DNA of 16,992 nucleotides from Jimgerdemannia flammicorona. Lineage: Eukaryota > Mucoromycota > Endogonomycetes > Endogonales > Endogonaceae. The stretch spans positions 1 to 16,992 of the forward strand of contig RBNI01002976.1 of the NCBI GenBank assembly GCA_003990745.1. The letters run 5' to 3'. Positions within the stretch are counted from its first letter, which is position 1. Every line of letters begins with the position of its first letter. The translations under genes and the position numbers were made by a program. Below the pieces are notes generated by a model. The model made no database searches and had not been told where the DNA came from. It saw nothing but the letters and a program-made list of their open reading frames with translations. Below, piece by piece: positions 1 through 9,126 of the stretch.

Positions 1-350
1 CCCCCTACCCCTTCTCGACGAAAGACCACTTTGTCTAACACTATCGCCACCCTCCCACCACTCTGCTCACAGATCCTCACCACCAAACCATGACGTCTGC
101 CCCCCTGAGGACCACAACCCACCCACCAACCAGTCAGCAAATCCCCCAATAGCCCTTCCCATCTTAACACCTTCTCTCACAACCCCAGCTGCTGTCCCTC
201 CTCAAATACAAAAAGCCAATGACCTGCTAGTCCTACCCATATTGCTAGTACCCACCCTACAGTGAGCTAACTATCACCCACCCCACCCATGAGCCGAGAC
301 CTCAAGTCCTCCCATCGACCTCCCTCCCCCACCAGCCTATGCCTCACACC
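1..350 (-). mobile_element. LINE fragment, C-terminal region (second, diverged copy)
   Basis: The plus strand is C-rich and reads on the minus strand as a diverged copy of the C-terminal part of the LINE at 4129-7445. At about 120-256 the minus-strand peptide has the pattern W...WVGLA.HW..V.EEG......K.L.RW..LL.D.L.GW, which aligns residue for residue with the peptide encoded at about 4360-4520 of the other copy. One in-frame TGA interrupts it. The similarity seems to fade near 350, where the composition turns AT-rich, so this copy looks strongly 5'-truncated. Its 3' end lies outside the window. The 87-codon open frame on the plus strand (2-262) is Pro/Ser/Thr-rich and is an antisense shadow. 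Confidence 0.62.
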
Positions 351-504
351 TAGTCGATTTATTCCACTTGCTTTGTTCTATTGTGAAAATTCACATAAGC
401 TTTTCGTTTTACCATGTTTGACCTATTACCACCAACCTTCACATCCGCCATAATAGTATCACATCTCGCTCTAAATGATTCCTCTATTATCTACTTGTTT
501 TATA

Positions 505-540
<36 letters not shown>
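351..540. other. Gene-free AT-rich spacer with 32-nt poly(A)
   Basis: No open frame or RNA gene is visible here. A run of 32 adenines at 507-538 directly abuts minisatellite A. It could be the poly(A) tail of a plus-strand retrocopy, but no matching body was recognised, so it is recorded only as a homopolymer. Confidence 0.7.
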
Positions 541-545
<5 letters not shown>

Positions 546-1105
546 GACCAATATCCAGATATAATAGAATACCCATGAATGAAGAGAGGGAGGGAAACCA
601 TCATTGAGGCTAATAGCTAGACATAATGGAACACCCATGAATGAGGGAGGAAGGGAGGGAAACCATAATCAAGGCTGATAGCCAGACACAGTGGAACATC
701 TGTGAATGAGGGAAGGAGGAAGGGAAACCATCATCAAGGCTGATAGCCAGACACAATGGAACACCCATAAATGAGGGAGGGAGGGAGGAAAATCATCATT
801 GAGGCTAATAGTCAGATATAATAGAATACTCATGAATGAGAGAGAAAGGGAGGAAAGATACTAGAACACCTGTAAAGGAGGGACAAAGAGAGGGAACCAT
901 CATCAAGGCTGATAGCCAGACACAATGGAACACCTGTGAATGAAGGGAGGGAGGAAACCATCATTGAGACTAATAGCAAGACACAATGGAATACCTATGA
1001 ATAAGGGAGAGAGGGAGGGAGAGAGGGAGGGAAGACACTGGAACACCCGTAAAGGAGGAACAAAGAGAGGGAACCATCATCAAGGCCGAAGGCCAGACAT
1101 AACAG
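541..1105. repeat. Minisatellite A, left array
   Basis: This is a tandem array of degenerate units of about 55-75 bp. Each unit has a conserved core (aaccatcatcaaggctgata, then gccagacacaatggaacacc, then catgaatgaagg) followed by a purine tract of gggagg type that varies in length. A variant unit containing gtaaaggaggaacaaagaga occurs near 870 and again near 1046, giving a higher-order period of about 177 bp. Its open frames on the minus strand are low-complexity Pro/Ser/Leu readings and are not treated as genes. Confidence 0.93.
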
Positions 1106-1198
1106 ATAAAAATGAATAGAAATAAAGCTAAACTAAAAAAAAAAATGTGGGTAATGGGAATAAAGGAAACGAAGACAATAGCCACTCACCAAATTCGT

Positions 1199-1294
1199 TC
1201 ATTTGGGTTTAACTCTGACTGGCTTAACAATCAGTGACCATGTCTTTGTGGGGCCAAAGGTGGATTTCTTTGCAGTTTGTCTCATTCAAGCCAT
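1199..1294 (-). pseudogene. Histone H3-tail-like exon, left (orphan) copy
   Basis: Reading the minus strand from the ATG at 1294, the peptide is MA*MRQTAKKSTFG, then PTKTWSLIVKPVR. This resembles the histone H3 N-terminal tail (ARTKQTARKSTG, then LATKAAR further on). Twelve of the first 27 positions match H3, including Q6, T7, A8, K10, S11, T12, G14, L21 and K24. Codon 3, Arg in H3, is TGA here, which is what CGA becomes by a CpG transition. The ATG context (ccaaaacATGGC) is shared with the right copy. Minisatellite A lies downstream on the minus strand, as in the right copy, but no downstream exons follow, so this is an orphan exon. The similarity is judged by eye. Confidence 0.55.
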
Positions 1295-1339
1295 GTTTTG
1301 GCTAGGGGGGAGAGAGGTCAACAACATAAAAATGAGCCT

Positions 1340-3110
1340 GTGTGAGTATATAGAAATCTGCGATCTGGATCACTGAATCTCATCTAACAATATCCAGCAA
1401 ATAAATAGAACCACACATATCAGATGCTGTCTCTGCTAGGGCTTGTTTCGGCTGGGGTTTGAAAAGAGCTGTGTGAGAAATGTAGAAAAGCATAATTCGG
1501 ATCACCAAATCTCATCCAACCACACCCAGCAAATATATATAATATATACTTGATGCTGTTTCCACTGGAGGTGAATCAAAAAACAGAAATGGGAGCTGTT
1601 TCAGCTGGAGATGGAATCAGAGAAGGGCCATGTGAGATTTGTAGAAAGCATAAACTGGATCACCAAATCTCGTCCAACCACACCCAGCAAATGATTAGAA
1701 CAATACATACCAGATACTGTTTCCACTGGGGCTGTTTCAGCTGGGGTGGAATTGAACAACAGAGAAGGGCCATATGAGAATTGTAGAAAAGCATGAACCT
1801 GGATCACTGAACCTTGTCCAAACCCAGCTAATAAAAATAGAACTACATATACCAGATGCTATTTCCACTGGAGATGAATCGAACAACAGAAATGGGGGCT
1901 GTTTCGGCTGAGGGTGGAATCAGAGAAGGGCCATGTGAGATTTGTAGAAAAGTACAAACCAGATCACCAAATCTCATCCAACCACACACAGCAAATAAAA
2001 TAGAACTGGATCACCAAATCTCATCCAACTACATCCAGCAAATAAAATAGAACAATACATACCAGATGCTGTTTCTGCTGGGGGCTGTTTCAGCTAGGGT
2101 TGAATTGAACAGAAGAGCTGTATGAGTATACAGAAAACTGTGATTTGGATCACTGAATCTCATCCAATAACTCAGAAAAAAATTGCAGATCCTGTCCAAA
2201 GCAACTAGAATGAAAAATACATACCAGATGTTGTCTCTGCTGGGGCTTGTTTTGGCTGGGGTTTGAATAGGACAAAGAAGGGCCACATGAGAAATATAGA
2301 AAAGCATGATTCAGATTGCCAAATCTCATCCAACCACACCCAGCAAATATATAGAACAGGGTGAATTAAACAATAAAAATAAGGGCTGTTTCAGGATGGA
2401 ATCAGAGAAGGGCCATATGAGAATTGTAGAAAAGCATAAACCAGATCGCTGAATGTTGTCCAATAACACCCAGAAAATAAAATAGAACTACATATACCAG
2501 ATGCTGTTTCTGCTAAAGATGAATTGAACAACAGAGAGGGGACAGTTTCAGCTAAGATGAATCAAATAACAGAAAAAGGGCATGAGTATACAGAAATCTG
2601 TGATTCAGATTACTGAATCTTGTCCAATAACCCAGAAACAAAATGTGGATCCTGTCCAAAGCAATTAGAATGAACAACACAATACATACCAGATGCTATT
2701 TCCACTGGGGGCTGTTTCAGCTGGGGTTGAATCGAACAACAGAGAAGGGCTACATGAGAATTGTAGAAAAGTGCGAACTAGATTGCTGAATCTCATCTAA
2801 ACAACAGAAATAGGGGCCTGTTTTGGCTGGGGGTGGGGATCATATGAGAATTGTAGAAAAGCATAAACTGGATCACCAAATCTTGTCCAATACCACCCAG
2901 TAAATAAAATAGAACTGATGCTGTTTTCATTAGAGATAAATTGACCAACAGAGAAGGACCATGTGAGAATGGTAGAAAAGTGTGATTTGGATTACTGAAA
3001 CTTGTCAGTAAAATAAATAGAACCACACATACTAGATGCTGTTTCCACTGGAGATAAATCAAACAACAGAGAGGGTGGGGGAAGTTTTGGCTGAGTTTGA
3101 ATTAAACAAC
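1340..3110. repeat. Satellite B, left array
   Basis: This is a long degenerate tandem array with units of about 120-160 bp. Recurring blocks are ggatcaccaaatctcatcca, accacacccagcaaataaa, acataccagatgctgtttcc, actggagatgaatcgaacaa and gccatgtgagaattgtagaa. Units begin near 1377, 1506, 1665, 1810 and 1968 and become irregular after that, with partial duplications such as the one near 2007-2050. The same family is found at 16370-16982. Short open frames in it are repeat readings with no consistent frame. Confidence 0.9.
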
Positions 3111-3337
3111 AACAACAATAGAGAAGAGGGACTACTGATAAGTAATGAACAACTCTTAGCTCAAGCACCAATACAGGTATATTCATTTTTGAGTGATGCG
3201 AAAATTAGACTGCTAATTATATAATTACTATGGTTGGATGGCCTATCATCCTCTATAGAGATTGATTCATCTATATGATAGAAAATGATGAGCAGGTGAA
3301 TGAGGTAAACAGAAAACTATACAGATGAATGAGGTAA
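3111..3337. other. Gene-free spacer with a 29-bp tandem duplication
   Basis: No gene is seen. A 25-bp segment at 3297-3321 (core tgaatgaggtaaacagaaaa) recurs at 3326-3350 with two mismatches, a period of 29 bp. The second copy supplies the ATG at 3338 that opens the degenerate coding frame downstream. Confidence 0.75.
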
Positions 3338-4128
3338 ATGGAAAACTATAAGCTCACCACACTGCATTATAAACAAAAGTAAGCAAATGATGAGCAATTG
3401 ACAATAAGTCACTTTGAAATTCAGGACTGGCTGAATGAATACAGTAAACATCATCCTTCTATTATGGAGAAGCAATGCCTCAATTGTGAAGACTTTTTAT
3501 CTGAACTCTGATCTGCTATTGATAAGGTTCAAACTCTCCTTGCTAATACAATATGGTAGAGCATATGAATTACTAACAATGGATTATTCTGTACTCTCAA
3601 ATCAAGGTATATACCATCTATATCAAACAATTCTTCTGATAATTCATCAGTAGATGAGGAAAGTTGATAAACAAAAAGGCTGCAATTAGTGCTAAATGGA
3701 ATGCTGAAAATTATATTGCCAAGAGAGCTATTAAAAATGTCAGACAAGTCCAAACAACCCAAGCAACTCATACAACCCGAACTCAAGCAACTCAAATAAC
3801 TCAAGCAGCCCAAGCAATTCAAAAAGATATCCTGAAAGACATAAGAAAGGTTTCTCAGATAGTACAGCAACAAATATCACCAATTTCAGAGGAACCTTCT
3901 GAAATATATCAAGAATTGGTTAACTATATAAAGACTGCTATTTCATATCAACTTTTTTGTGAATATTACTTCTTAGGAAAGAAGTTATGACAGGATGAAA
4001 GACAAAACCCTGTCTTCTCCAAGAAAAACTGACTATTGGCTACTACTAAAATATTTGTAACAGAGACAAATCTATCAACAAAAGACCAAAGTAATTTTAT
4101 TTAAATTTCATGAAAGGTATATGACATT
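3338..4128 (+). pseudogene. Degenerate gene of unknown family, 5' part
   Basis: From the ATG at 3338 a coding-like frame runs MENYKLTTLHYKQK*ANDEQ, then LTISHFEIQDWLNEYSKHHP, then SIMEKQCLNCEDFLSEL*S, reaching SVDEES near 3664. In-frame stops are TAA 3380, TGA 3509, TAG 3557 and TGA 3566. The reading then moves by one frameshift near 3650-3663 into an open frame (3664-3987) with a Thr/Gln/Ala-rich stretch. It continues past TGA 3988, TGA 4030, TAA 4102 and TGA 4111, where Trp or Gln would fit. The segment at 4114-4128 encodes KVYDI and is also the target-site duplication of the LINE, so the LINE landed inside this gene. There is a Cys pair (CLNC) near codon 48. I do not recognise the family. 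A transposon-encoded protein is possible but unproven. Confidence 0.5.
4114..4128. repeat. Target-site duplication, left copy
   Basis: The 15-bp sequence aaggtatatgacatt is identical to 7446-7460. The pair flanks the LINE, with the poly(T) beginning directly after this copy, as expected for the 3' end of a minus-strand retroelement. Confidence 0.93.
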
Positions 4129-4145
4129 TTTTTTTCTTTTTTTTT
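4127..4145 (-). other. Poly(A) tail of the LINE (poly(T) on plus strand)
   Basis: This is a run of T broken by one C at 4136, immediately inside the left target-site duplication. It marks the 3' end of the minus-strand LINE and shows integration by target-primed reverse transcription. Confidence 0.88.
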
Positions 4146-5499
4146 CTATAGGCCAAAGCCCCATTTATTAACTATTTATAACATTTAATTTGTCCTCATA
4201 TCACACTGGTAGCTCCATTATGTTCTCCACTAGCCTACTCCCATACTCACCTACCCCTCTACTCCAACTCTCTTGAATACTATTTCAGAACTCACAACCT
4301 TAACTCTCCCTCCACTTCTATCACAAATAACTGCTATCAGCTTCTAGCACCAACCCCCACCATGACCCCCCCCCCTTCTGCCAACCTGACAGAATATCTA
4401 CCAATAGCAACTTCCATCTTGCCAACTTCTTCCCAACTATCATCATCTTACCCTCCTCACATACTGCCTGCCAGTGACTTGCCAATCCAACCCAGACTAC
4501 AAATGCCCACTCTAAGATAAACCACTCATCCTCAATACCCCCAAACATCTATATCTTCAAAACTCCCCACTGGCCCCCCCCACCTCCACTATACTCCACC
4601 TCTAAATGATGCCTGATTTCTCTCCAAAAATCACCAAGCATCTCACACTCTCCTAGCCAATATTCTGGGGTCTACACTATGCCCCCCTCCTGCCCTACCC
4701 CCAGGCATTCCTCACACTCAAAGACACCTCCAGTGACCAAATGTCCAAACTGAAAGTTCAATATAACATTTTGCCTCAGTACTCTCCACCAAACCACCTA
4801 GAATTTCGGAGGCATCTACTTTTTTGACTCCATACCCCAAGTTCACAACCCTCTCCAGTCCTACTCCTCTCCAATTCCTGCTCACTGCCATCCCTCTGGC
4901 CACAGATTCACTCCAGCCCCAATATCAAACTCTATCTCCAGTGAGCCTCCCAGTAACAATCAGTACCATTGCCACATTTCTGGGTCCCACTGATCCTCCT
5001 CAACATGACCTTCCCATCCAACACCTATCCTGTGTGCCCCTTCTACCACCCTCTACCAGAATCTCTTATATTGCAGTTCTCAACTACTCCCTCCACCCAC
5101 CACTGTTAGCAAGTCTCCAGAGGATCTCTGGGGGTATAACATGCCTCTTACACCTTCTGCATCAAGGGCATCCACCCGCCCCCTCTCAACTCCACTGCTC
5201 TCTTCAGCCACTAGGCTCAGAGGCAATGCAATCTCTTCAGGAAGTCCACTAGTCTCAGACCACCCCTCGCCACTAGCATTGACAGCACCTCCCATCTAAT
5301 CTGACTCCTATGTCCAGCCCAGATCCAGTCCTTTGCCACTTTCATCAGTCTCTTCACCACCTATGCTGGAAAATCCAAATGATATGCCAAGTAACAACTT
5401 TAGCATCCAGTAAATGTTCAGAATTATAACTCTGTCTACCAAGGAGATGTACCTTCTCCCCCAGTTCTTCAATGCATCTCCCCATATCAGCACCTTTGC

Positions 5500-6612
5500 T
5501 TCTCACCAAGCCTTAGGCAGTACCAATCTGTATATAGACAGAAAAATCCCCAGGTAGTACACTGCCTCCCCTGCAGAAATAATAGTACAAATAATGTCTT
5601 CTCCCACTAATCCATTTCCCAGCACCATTATCTCACACTTATGCCAATTCAGCTTCTGCCCTGAGCAGTGTTCATACCACCTCACTACTTCCTTGAGTTC
5701 ACTCACATCTTCTACTGATCCCAATCCAACCACCATATCATCTGCAAAGGCCCCCACCTTCTAATTCACCCCCAGAATAGTCAGCCCCTCAACCCTTCTC
5801 TTAATCCTGTCCAGCAGAGACTCTAAAGATAGTATATACAAGATTGATGACAAGGGATCACCCTGAGGCACACCTCACCCTAGCAGAAAAGAAACACTTC
5901 TATGTCTATTTACCATAGCTGCTGCCTTGCTCCTTTCCAAAAGACCAATGATTAATCCCCCCAGTCTCCTTGAGATTCCAATCCTCTCTAAGACTTTTCC
6001 CAGCTATACTTACCTCACCCTATCATATGCCTTCTTTTGATCCAAAAAACCAGATGACTATTAATTCTAACTATCCTTGCTTTCTCAATAACTCTATGCA
6101 CTCAAGCTATACTATCACAGATCAATCTTCCACCAACGAAACCCCTCTGCTTCCCACTAAGAACCTGTTATGCCACTATTTGCAGCTTTGCTACCAGCAC
6201 CTTCATTACCAACTTTCAGTCTATATCCAGTAGCATAATTGGTCCCCAATTCTTCCAATCCTCTCAACTCTCTCTATCCTTGTAGAATAGTGCCACCAAC
6301 CCCCAACTCTTGACCACCCAACTATGTCTCTATCTCAATGACCTGATTACACATATCCCTCATCTCCTGAAGTACCCCTTCTATCATCACCATCTTCTTC
6401 CAGAAATCCCAAGGTAGTTCATCTTCCTCTAGGGCCATGCCCAGCTTCATCTTTAAAAGAACAATTATGATTTCCTTCACCTTTACTGGCTGGTCTAAGT
6501 CTTCAAGGCCCTCAGCCCTTGTTTGACACCACTCTCCCAGACATTCTTCAATAGCCCTACCATCCTTACCACCATCTTTCTTGCTCCACAAATTGCCCCA
6601 CTGTCCCTTCAA
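5500..6612 (-). pseudogene. Reverse transcriptase domain of the LINE
   Basis: The main frame carries EEDELPWDFWKKM (about 6410), the counterpart of the usual LINE segment before the fingers. It then carries motif A (6013-6051), motif B (5848-5874) and the catalytic Asp pair in FADDMVV (5737-5748), followed by a GQKLNWHKCE segment (about 5655) that matches the conserved stretch after motif C. Between about 6320 and 6060 the homologous peptide (NWGPIMLLDID, then QRGFVGGRLICDS) is in another frame, showing compensating frameshifts. In-frame stops include a TGA just before motif B, where Arg is usual and CGA would have been the source, and a TAG before FADD. Confidence 0.88.
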
Positions 6613-7114
6613 TTGTCCAAGAATCCCATCACCAAGTTATCATCCTCCCCAATGATCTCTTTCCACCTCTGCTGCACCCTCCTTACTTGCAATAGCCTAG
6701 ATAAAAACTTAGTTGGCCTCCCCCCCTCCTCCAATCCCTGCCACCAAAGTCTTGCTGTTATCCTAAGAATATGATCCTCCTCCTTCTGATATAAGACTCC
6801 CTTCAGCTCTCCAATCTCCATCCTCATCCTCTCTACCCTCCAATTCTCCCTTTCCTTCTCTCCATCTCTTATCTCTATCTTCAAGCTTACTAGCTATATC
6901 AATAAATGTTCCAGCCACTTAGAGGCCAACAGCCCCCTCCTCTATCTAATCCTGCTCTTTGCCTTCCCAGCCTCTCCTCAGTATAACCTTGCTGTATCCT
7001 TCAATTTAAGCAACCTGATCTCCACAGGAACTGCCTCTCTATACCACTGGTCAATAAGATCTACAATATCCAAACTCCATTTATACCACAGCTCCCCATC
7101 CCCCAAGAGAGCAC

Positions 7115-7445
7115 AATTAAGTCTCCAATATTCTGGTCCATCTCTGCTCCCTCCAAAGTTCCCCTGTCCAATCAGACCTCAATGGTCTGACCAGGGGCAC
7201 TACATCATATCTAATTTTTGCCAGACATCTGTTCCCCAATAATCTGCTAAGAGTATCCAGTCAATTCTTATCCCAAGGCCATCTATCTAGTGCATAAAGA
7301 CCTTTGCTTCCTCCTTTTCACCTTTTCAACATCAGTCAGTGCACTTAGCCTCTCTATCTCCTCTCATCAATCCAGTCCCCCACTCTGGCCAGCCACTCCT
7401 GACTCTCCATCCACCTTGTATCTCACACCATATTAAAATCTCCCC
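7115..7445 (-). pseudogene. Truncated APE-type endonuclease domain of the LINE
   Basis: The element's first bases encode GDFNMV, the central Asn/Asp motif of APE-type endonucleases, followed by a TGA. After a frameshift the frame gives GIRIDWILLADYWG (from 7274) and SDH (7182-7190), the C-terminal catalytic triad residues. The N-terminal half of the domain with its catalytic Glu is missing because of 5' truncation. Confidence 0.82.
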
Positions 7446-7460
7446 AAGGTATATGACATT
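7446..7460. repeat. Target-site duplication, right copy
   Basis: This is a perfect 15-bp match to 4114-4128, directly abutting the 5'-truncated end of the LINE at 7445. Removing 4129-7460 restores an uninterrupted host frame. Confidence 0.93.
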
Positions 7461-7526
7461 ACTTCATGACTGACTTCTAATCAAGTAGCTGGTTTGGGTT
7501 TGAGAAATATTACTTTTTCAAACTCA
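7446..7526 (+). pseudogene. Degenerate gene of unknown family, continuation after the LINE
   Basis: The frame entering the LINE as KVYDI resumes here from the duplicated site as KVYDITS*LTSNQVAG, then LGLRNITFSNS. The TGA at 7467 sits where Trp would fit. From the TAG near 7524 onward stops become frequent and coding character is lost. The join is the main evidence that the sequences on either side of the LINE were once one gene. Confidence 0.45.
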
Positions 7527-7724
7527 TAGTTCTAAGCCACTATTGGATAGTTCTAAGCTACCTGAGATTAATAGTTATATAATCCTTATTATGTAGTTAG
7601 ATATGAAATATATATATACTCTATGATTTATTTTTAAAAATATATATAGATTTATTTTTGAAATATATACCATATGATTTAATTTATATATTCTATAATT
7701 TATAAATATAGATAATTAATTAAC
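7527..7724. other. Gene-free AT-rich spacer
   Basis: The sequence is very AT-rich with TATATA-type stretches and small duplicated phrases such as gatttatttttraaatata near 7625 and 7650. No gene or RNA is seen. Confidence 0.7.
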
Positions 7725-8007
7725 TTAGAGTAAATGAGCAGTTTTGCATATATTATAAGATTTGGAAACTAAGATAATAGAGCAAAAGTTGTAAAATAAA
7801 TTAATATAATTAATTATATCCATCCTTGTATTTTAGCACATTTACAGCCTTCTTTCATATGTATTGTACAAAATTTTCCAAATATCTTTTCCTCTTTTAT
7901 CCAATTTTTACTTTAGGACTTTTAGACTCTTTACTTATAATTCTAATATGACACTTTTGATTTTTTTTTTTATCATAGAAAAAGTGCATTGTTCATCTTC
8001 AGGTATA

Positions 8008-8012
<5 letters not shown>
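7725..8012 (-). pseudogene. Possible C-terminal tail of the transposase relic beyond the homopolymer
   Basis: On the minus strand after the 50-nt homopolymer, one frame reads ASIPEDEQCTFSMIKKKIKS, then VILEL*VKSLKVLK*KLDKR, then GKDIWKILYNTYERRL*MC. It ends at TAA 7725-7727. All four internal stops in it are TAA, consistent with former CAA codons as in the body of the relic. The frame differs from the upstream one by the length of the homopolymer, which both replication slippage and sequencing get wrong easily. Assignment to the transposase gene is an inference. Confidence 0.35.

Positions 8013-8062
<50 letters not shown>
8013..8062. repeat. 50-nt poly(T)/poly(A) homopolymer
   Basis: Fifty uninterrupted T on the plus strand. 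On the minus strand it follows the transposase-relic codons for NGQEDNIP and would read as poly-Lys. It is either an expanded Lys-codon tract or a poly(A) tail from retroposition. Confidence 0.95.
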
Positions 8063-8063
<1 letters not shown>

Positions 8064-8739
8064 GAATATTATCTTCTTGTCCATTACCTATATAAGTATT
8101 ATCTTGTTCTTGTATAGTTGTTAATGTACGATTTTTAATAAACTCTTTGTGAGATTTTAGATATTTTTTTCTTTTTTCTGTTAGATTTACCATTCGATAT
8201 TGTTCTTCTTCATTTGTAAGATGTGAGAAGAATTTTGCTCCATTTGAAGAGAGTGCAATATTTTGATAATGAAATATCTCAATTATATACTCTGGTCCTT
8301 CATTTCAAGCCAAGTCAGCTTCATGAATTCTATTAGCAATATTCTTAAAATGCTTATACTTATATCCAGTATAAGGAAGTCGTTTGTGATATAAACTTTC
8401 ATTTTGATTTATTCCTCCACTATCTGCATAAAAAGTATAGTCTTTGAGCATAGCTTCTATAATTCTTCTTTTGTGAATCTCAGCATCCTGATAGATAATA
8501 ATACTTCTATCATCAGCTCCAGGCTCTGGCTTACACAGTTTGTCTTATGTTAGTAGTGGTATACAAATTTGTATTAGTTGAAGAATATGATGATATATAG
8601 AATCAGCAGTAAATTGAAGTTGTCCAGGTAATAATTCCATATTGTTTAGAGTTGATACTTCTTCTCCAAGTTGCTCATATGGAAGTTGGATATAATCTGC
8701 TTCATTATCCTCATCCTCATCCTCATCCCCACTGTTATT

Positions 8740-9126
8740 ATCAGATTGATCATTAGAATAATTATCAGACTATTCTACTAAATCTTGCTGCTCTATAGAT
8801 AGACTATGCAAATCCAGTCCAAGTTGTCTGAATCCAAATTATTACTGTGGGCCATCAAGCTATTGCAGTAAATCATATTCATCAAAACTATCATCAGACT
8901 GCTCCAGTAAATCATGTTCTTTAGAACAATTATTGAGCTATTCTACTACTAAATCAAGTTGCTCTTTGGAGTCAAAATTATCTTGTCGCTCTATAAGTAG
9001 ACTATCAAGACAATTATTAGGCTGTTTTATCAAATTTGTTTGCTCTTTGGAGCTGAAATCATCAGAATGATTATCTAGCCTTTCTATCAAATTTAGTTGC
9101 TCCTTGAAGCTAAAATCATCATATTG
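8740..9126 (-). repeat. Acidic Gln-rich linker with internal peptide repeats
   Basis: On the minus strand the transposase frame contains several diverged peptide units of the form DDFSxKEQxNLIxxLDN. The comparable segments read NLIERLDNH, NLIKQPNNC, DLVVE*LNNC, DLLEQSDDS, DLLQ*LDGP and DLVE*SDNY. The fifth or sixth position is Arg, Gln or stop. Where it is Gln the codon is CAG, and where it is a stop the codon is TAG. A run of GAT-GAG codons (DEDEDED) near 8715-8735 adjoins the linker. Confidence 0.7.

Larger units (their letters stand above)
4129..7445 (-). mobile_element. 5'-truncated non-LTR retrotransposon (LINE), decayed
   Basis: The element encoded endonuclease and reverse transcriptase for target-primed retrotransposition. 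From its 5' end on the minus strand it shows the endonuclease motifs GDFN (at the truncation point, 7443), RIDWIL (7251-7274) and SDH (7182-7190). These are followed by the conserved WRLN-type segment and a basic linker ending in TKFLSRLLQVRR (about 6884-6612). The reverse transcriptase has motif A FLDQKKAYDRV (6013-6051), motif B GVPQGDPLSS (5848-5874) and motif C FADD (5737-5748), then a WGRRYISLVDRVIILN-type thumb segment (about 5460). A Cys/His-containing region lies near 4640-4740. ORF1 and the first part of the endonuclease are absent. Stops and several frameshifts make it inactive. The DQKKAYDRV form of motif A suggests an L1/Tx1-like clade. The coding strand is G-rich and clearly higher in GC than the flanks. 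Confidence 0.92.

Noticed and set aside
541..3110. CRISPR-like array
   Set aside because: Units are tandem and degenerate without unique spacers, in a genome with spliceosomal introns.
3529..3873. 114-codon minus-strand open frame, Cys/Leu/Ser-rich
   Set aside because: It is antisense to the Thr/Gln/Ala-rich plus-strand frame, whose continuation across the LINE insertion is better supported.
4824..5252. 142-codon plus-strand open frame
   Set aside because: It is antisense to the LINE reverse-transcriptase region and is Pro/Ser/Leu-rich low-complexity sequence.
8013..8062. Homopolymer as the poly(A) tail of a retroposed transposase mRNA
   Set aside because: No target-site duplication was found on the two sides, and coding-like sequence seems to resume after it.
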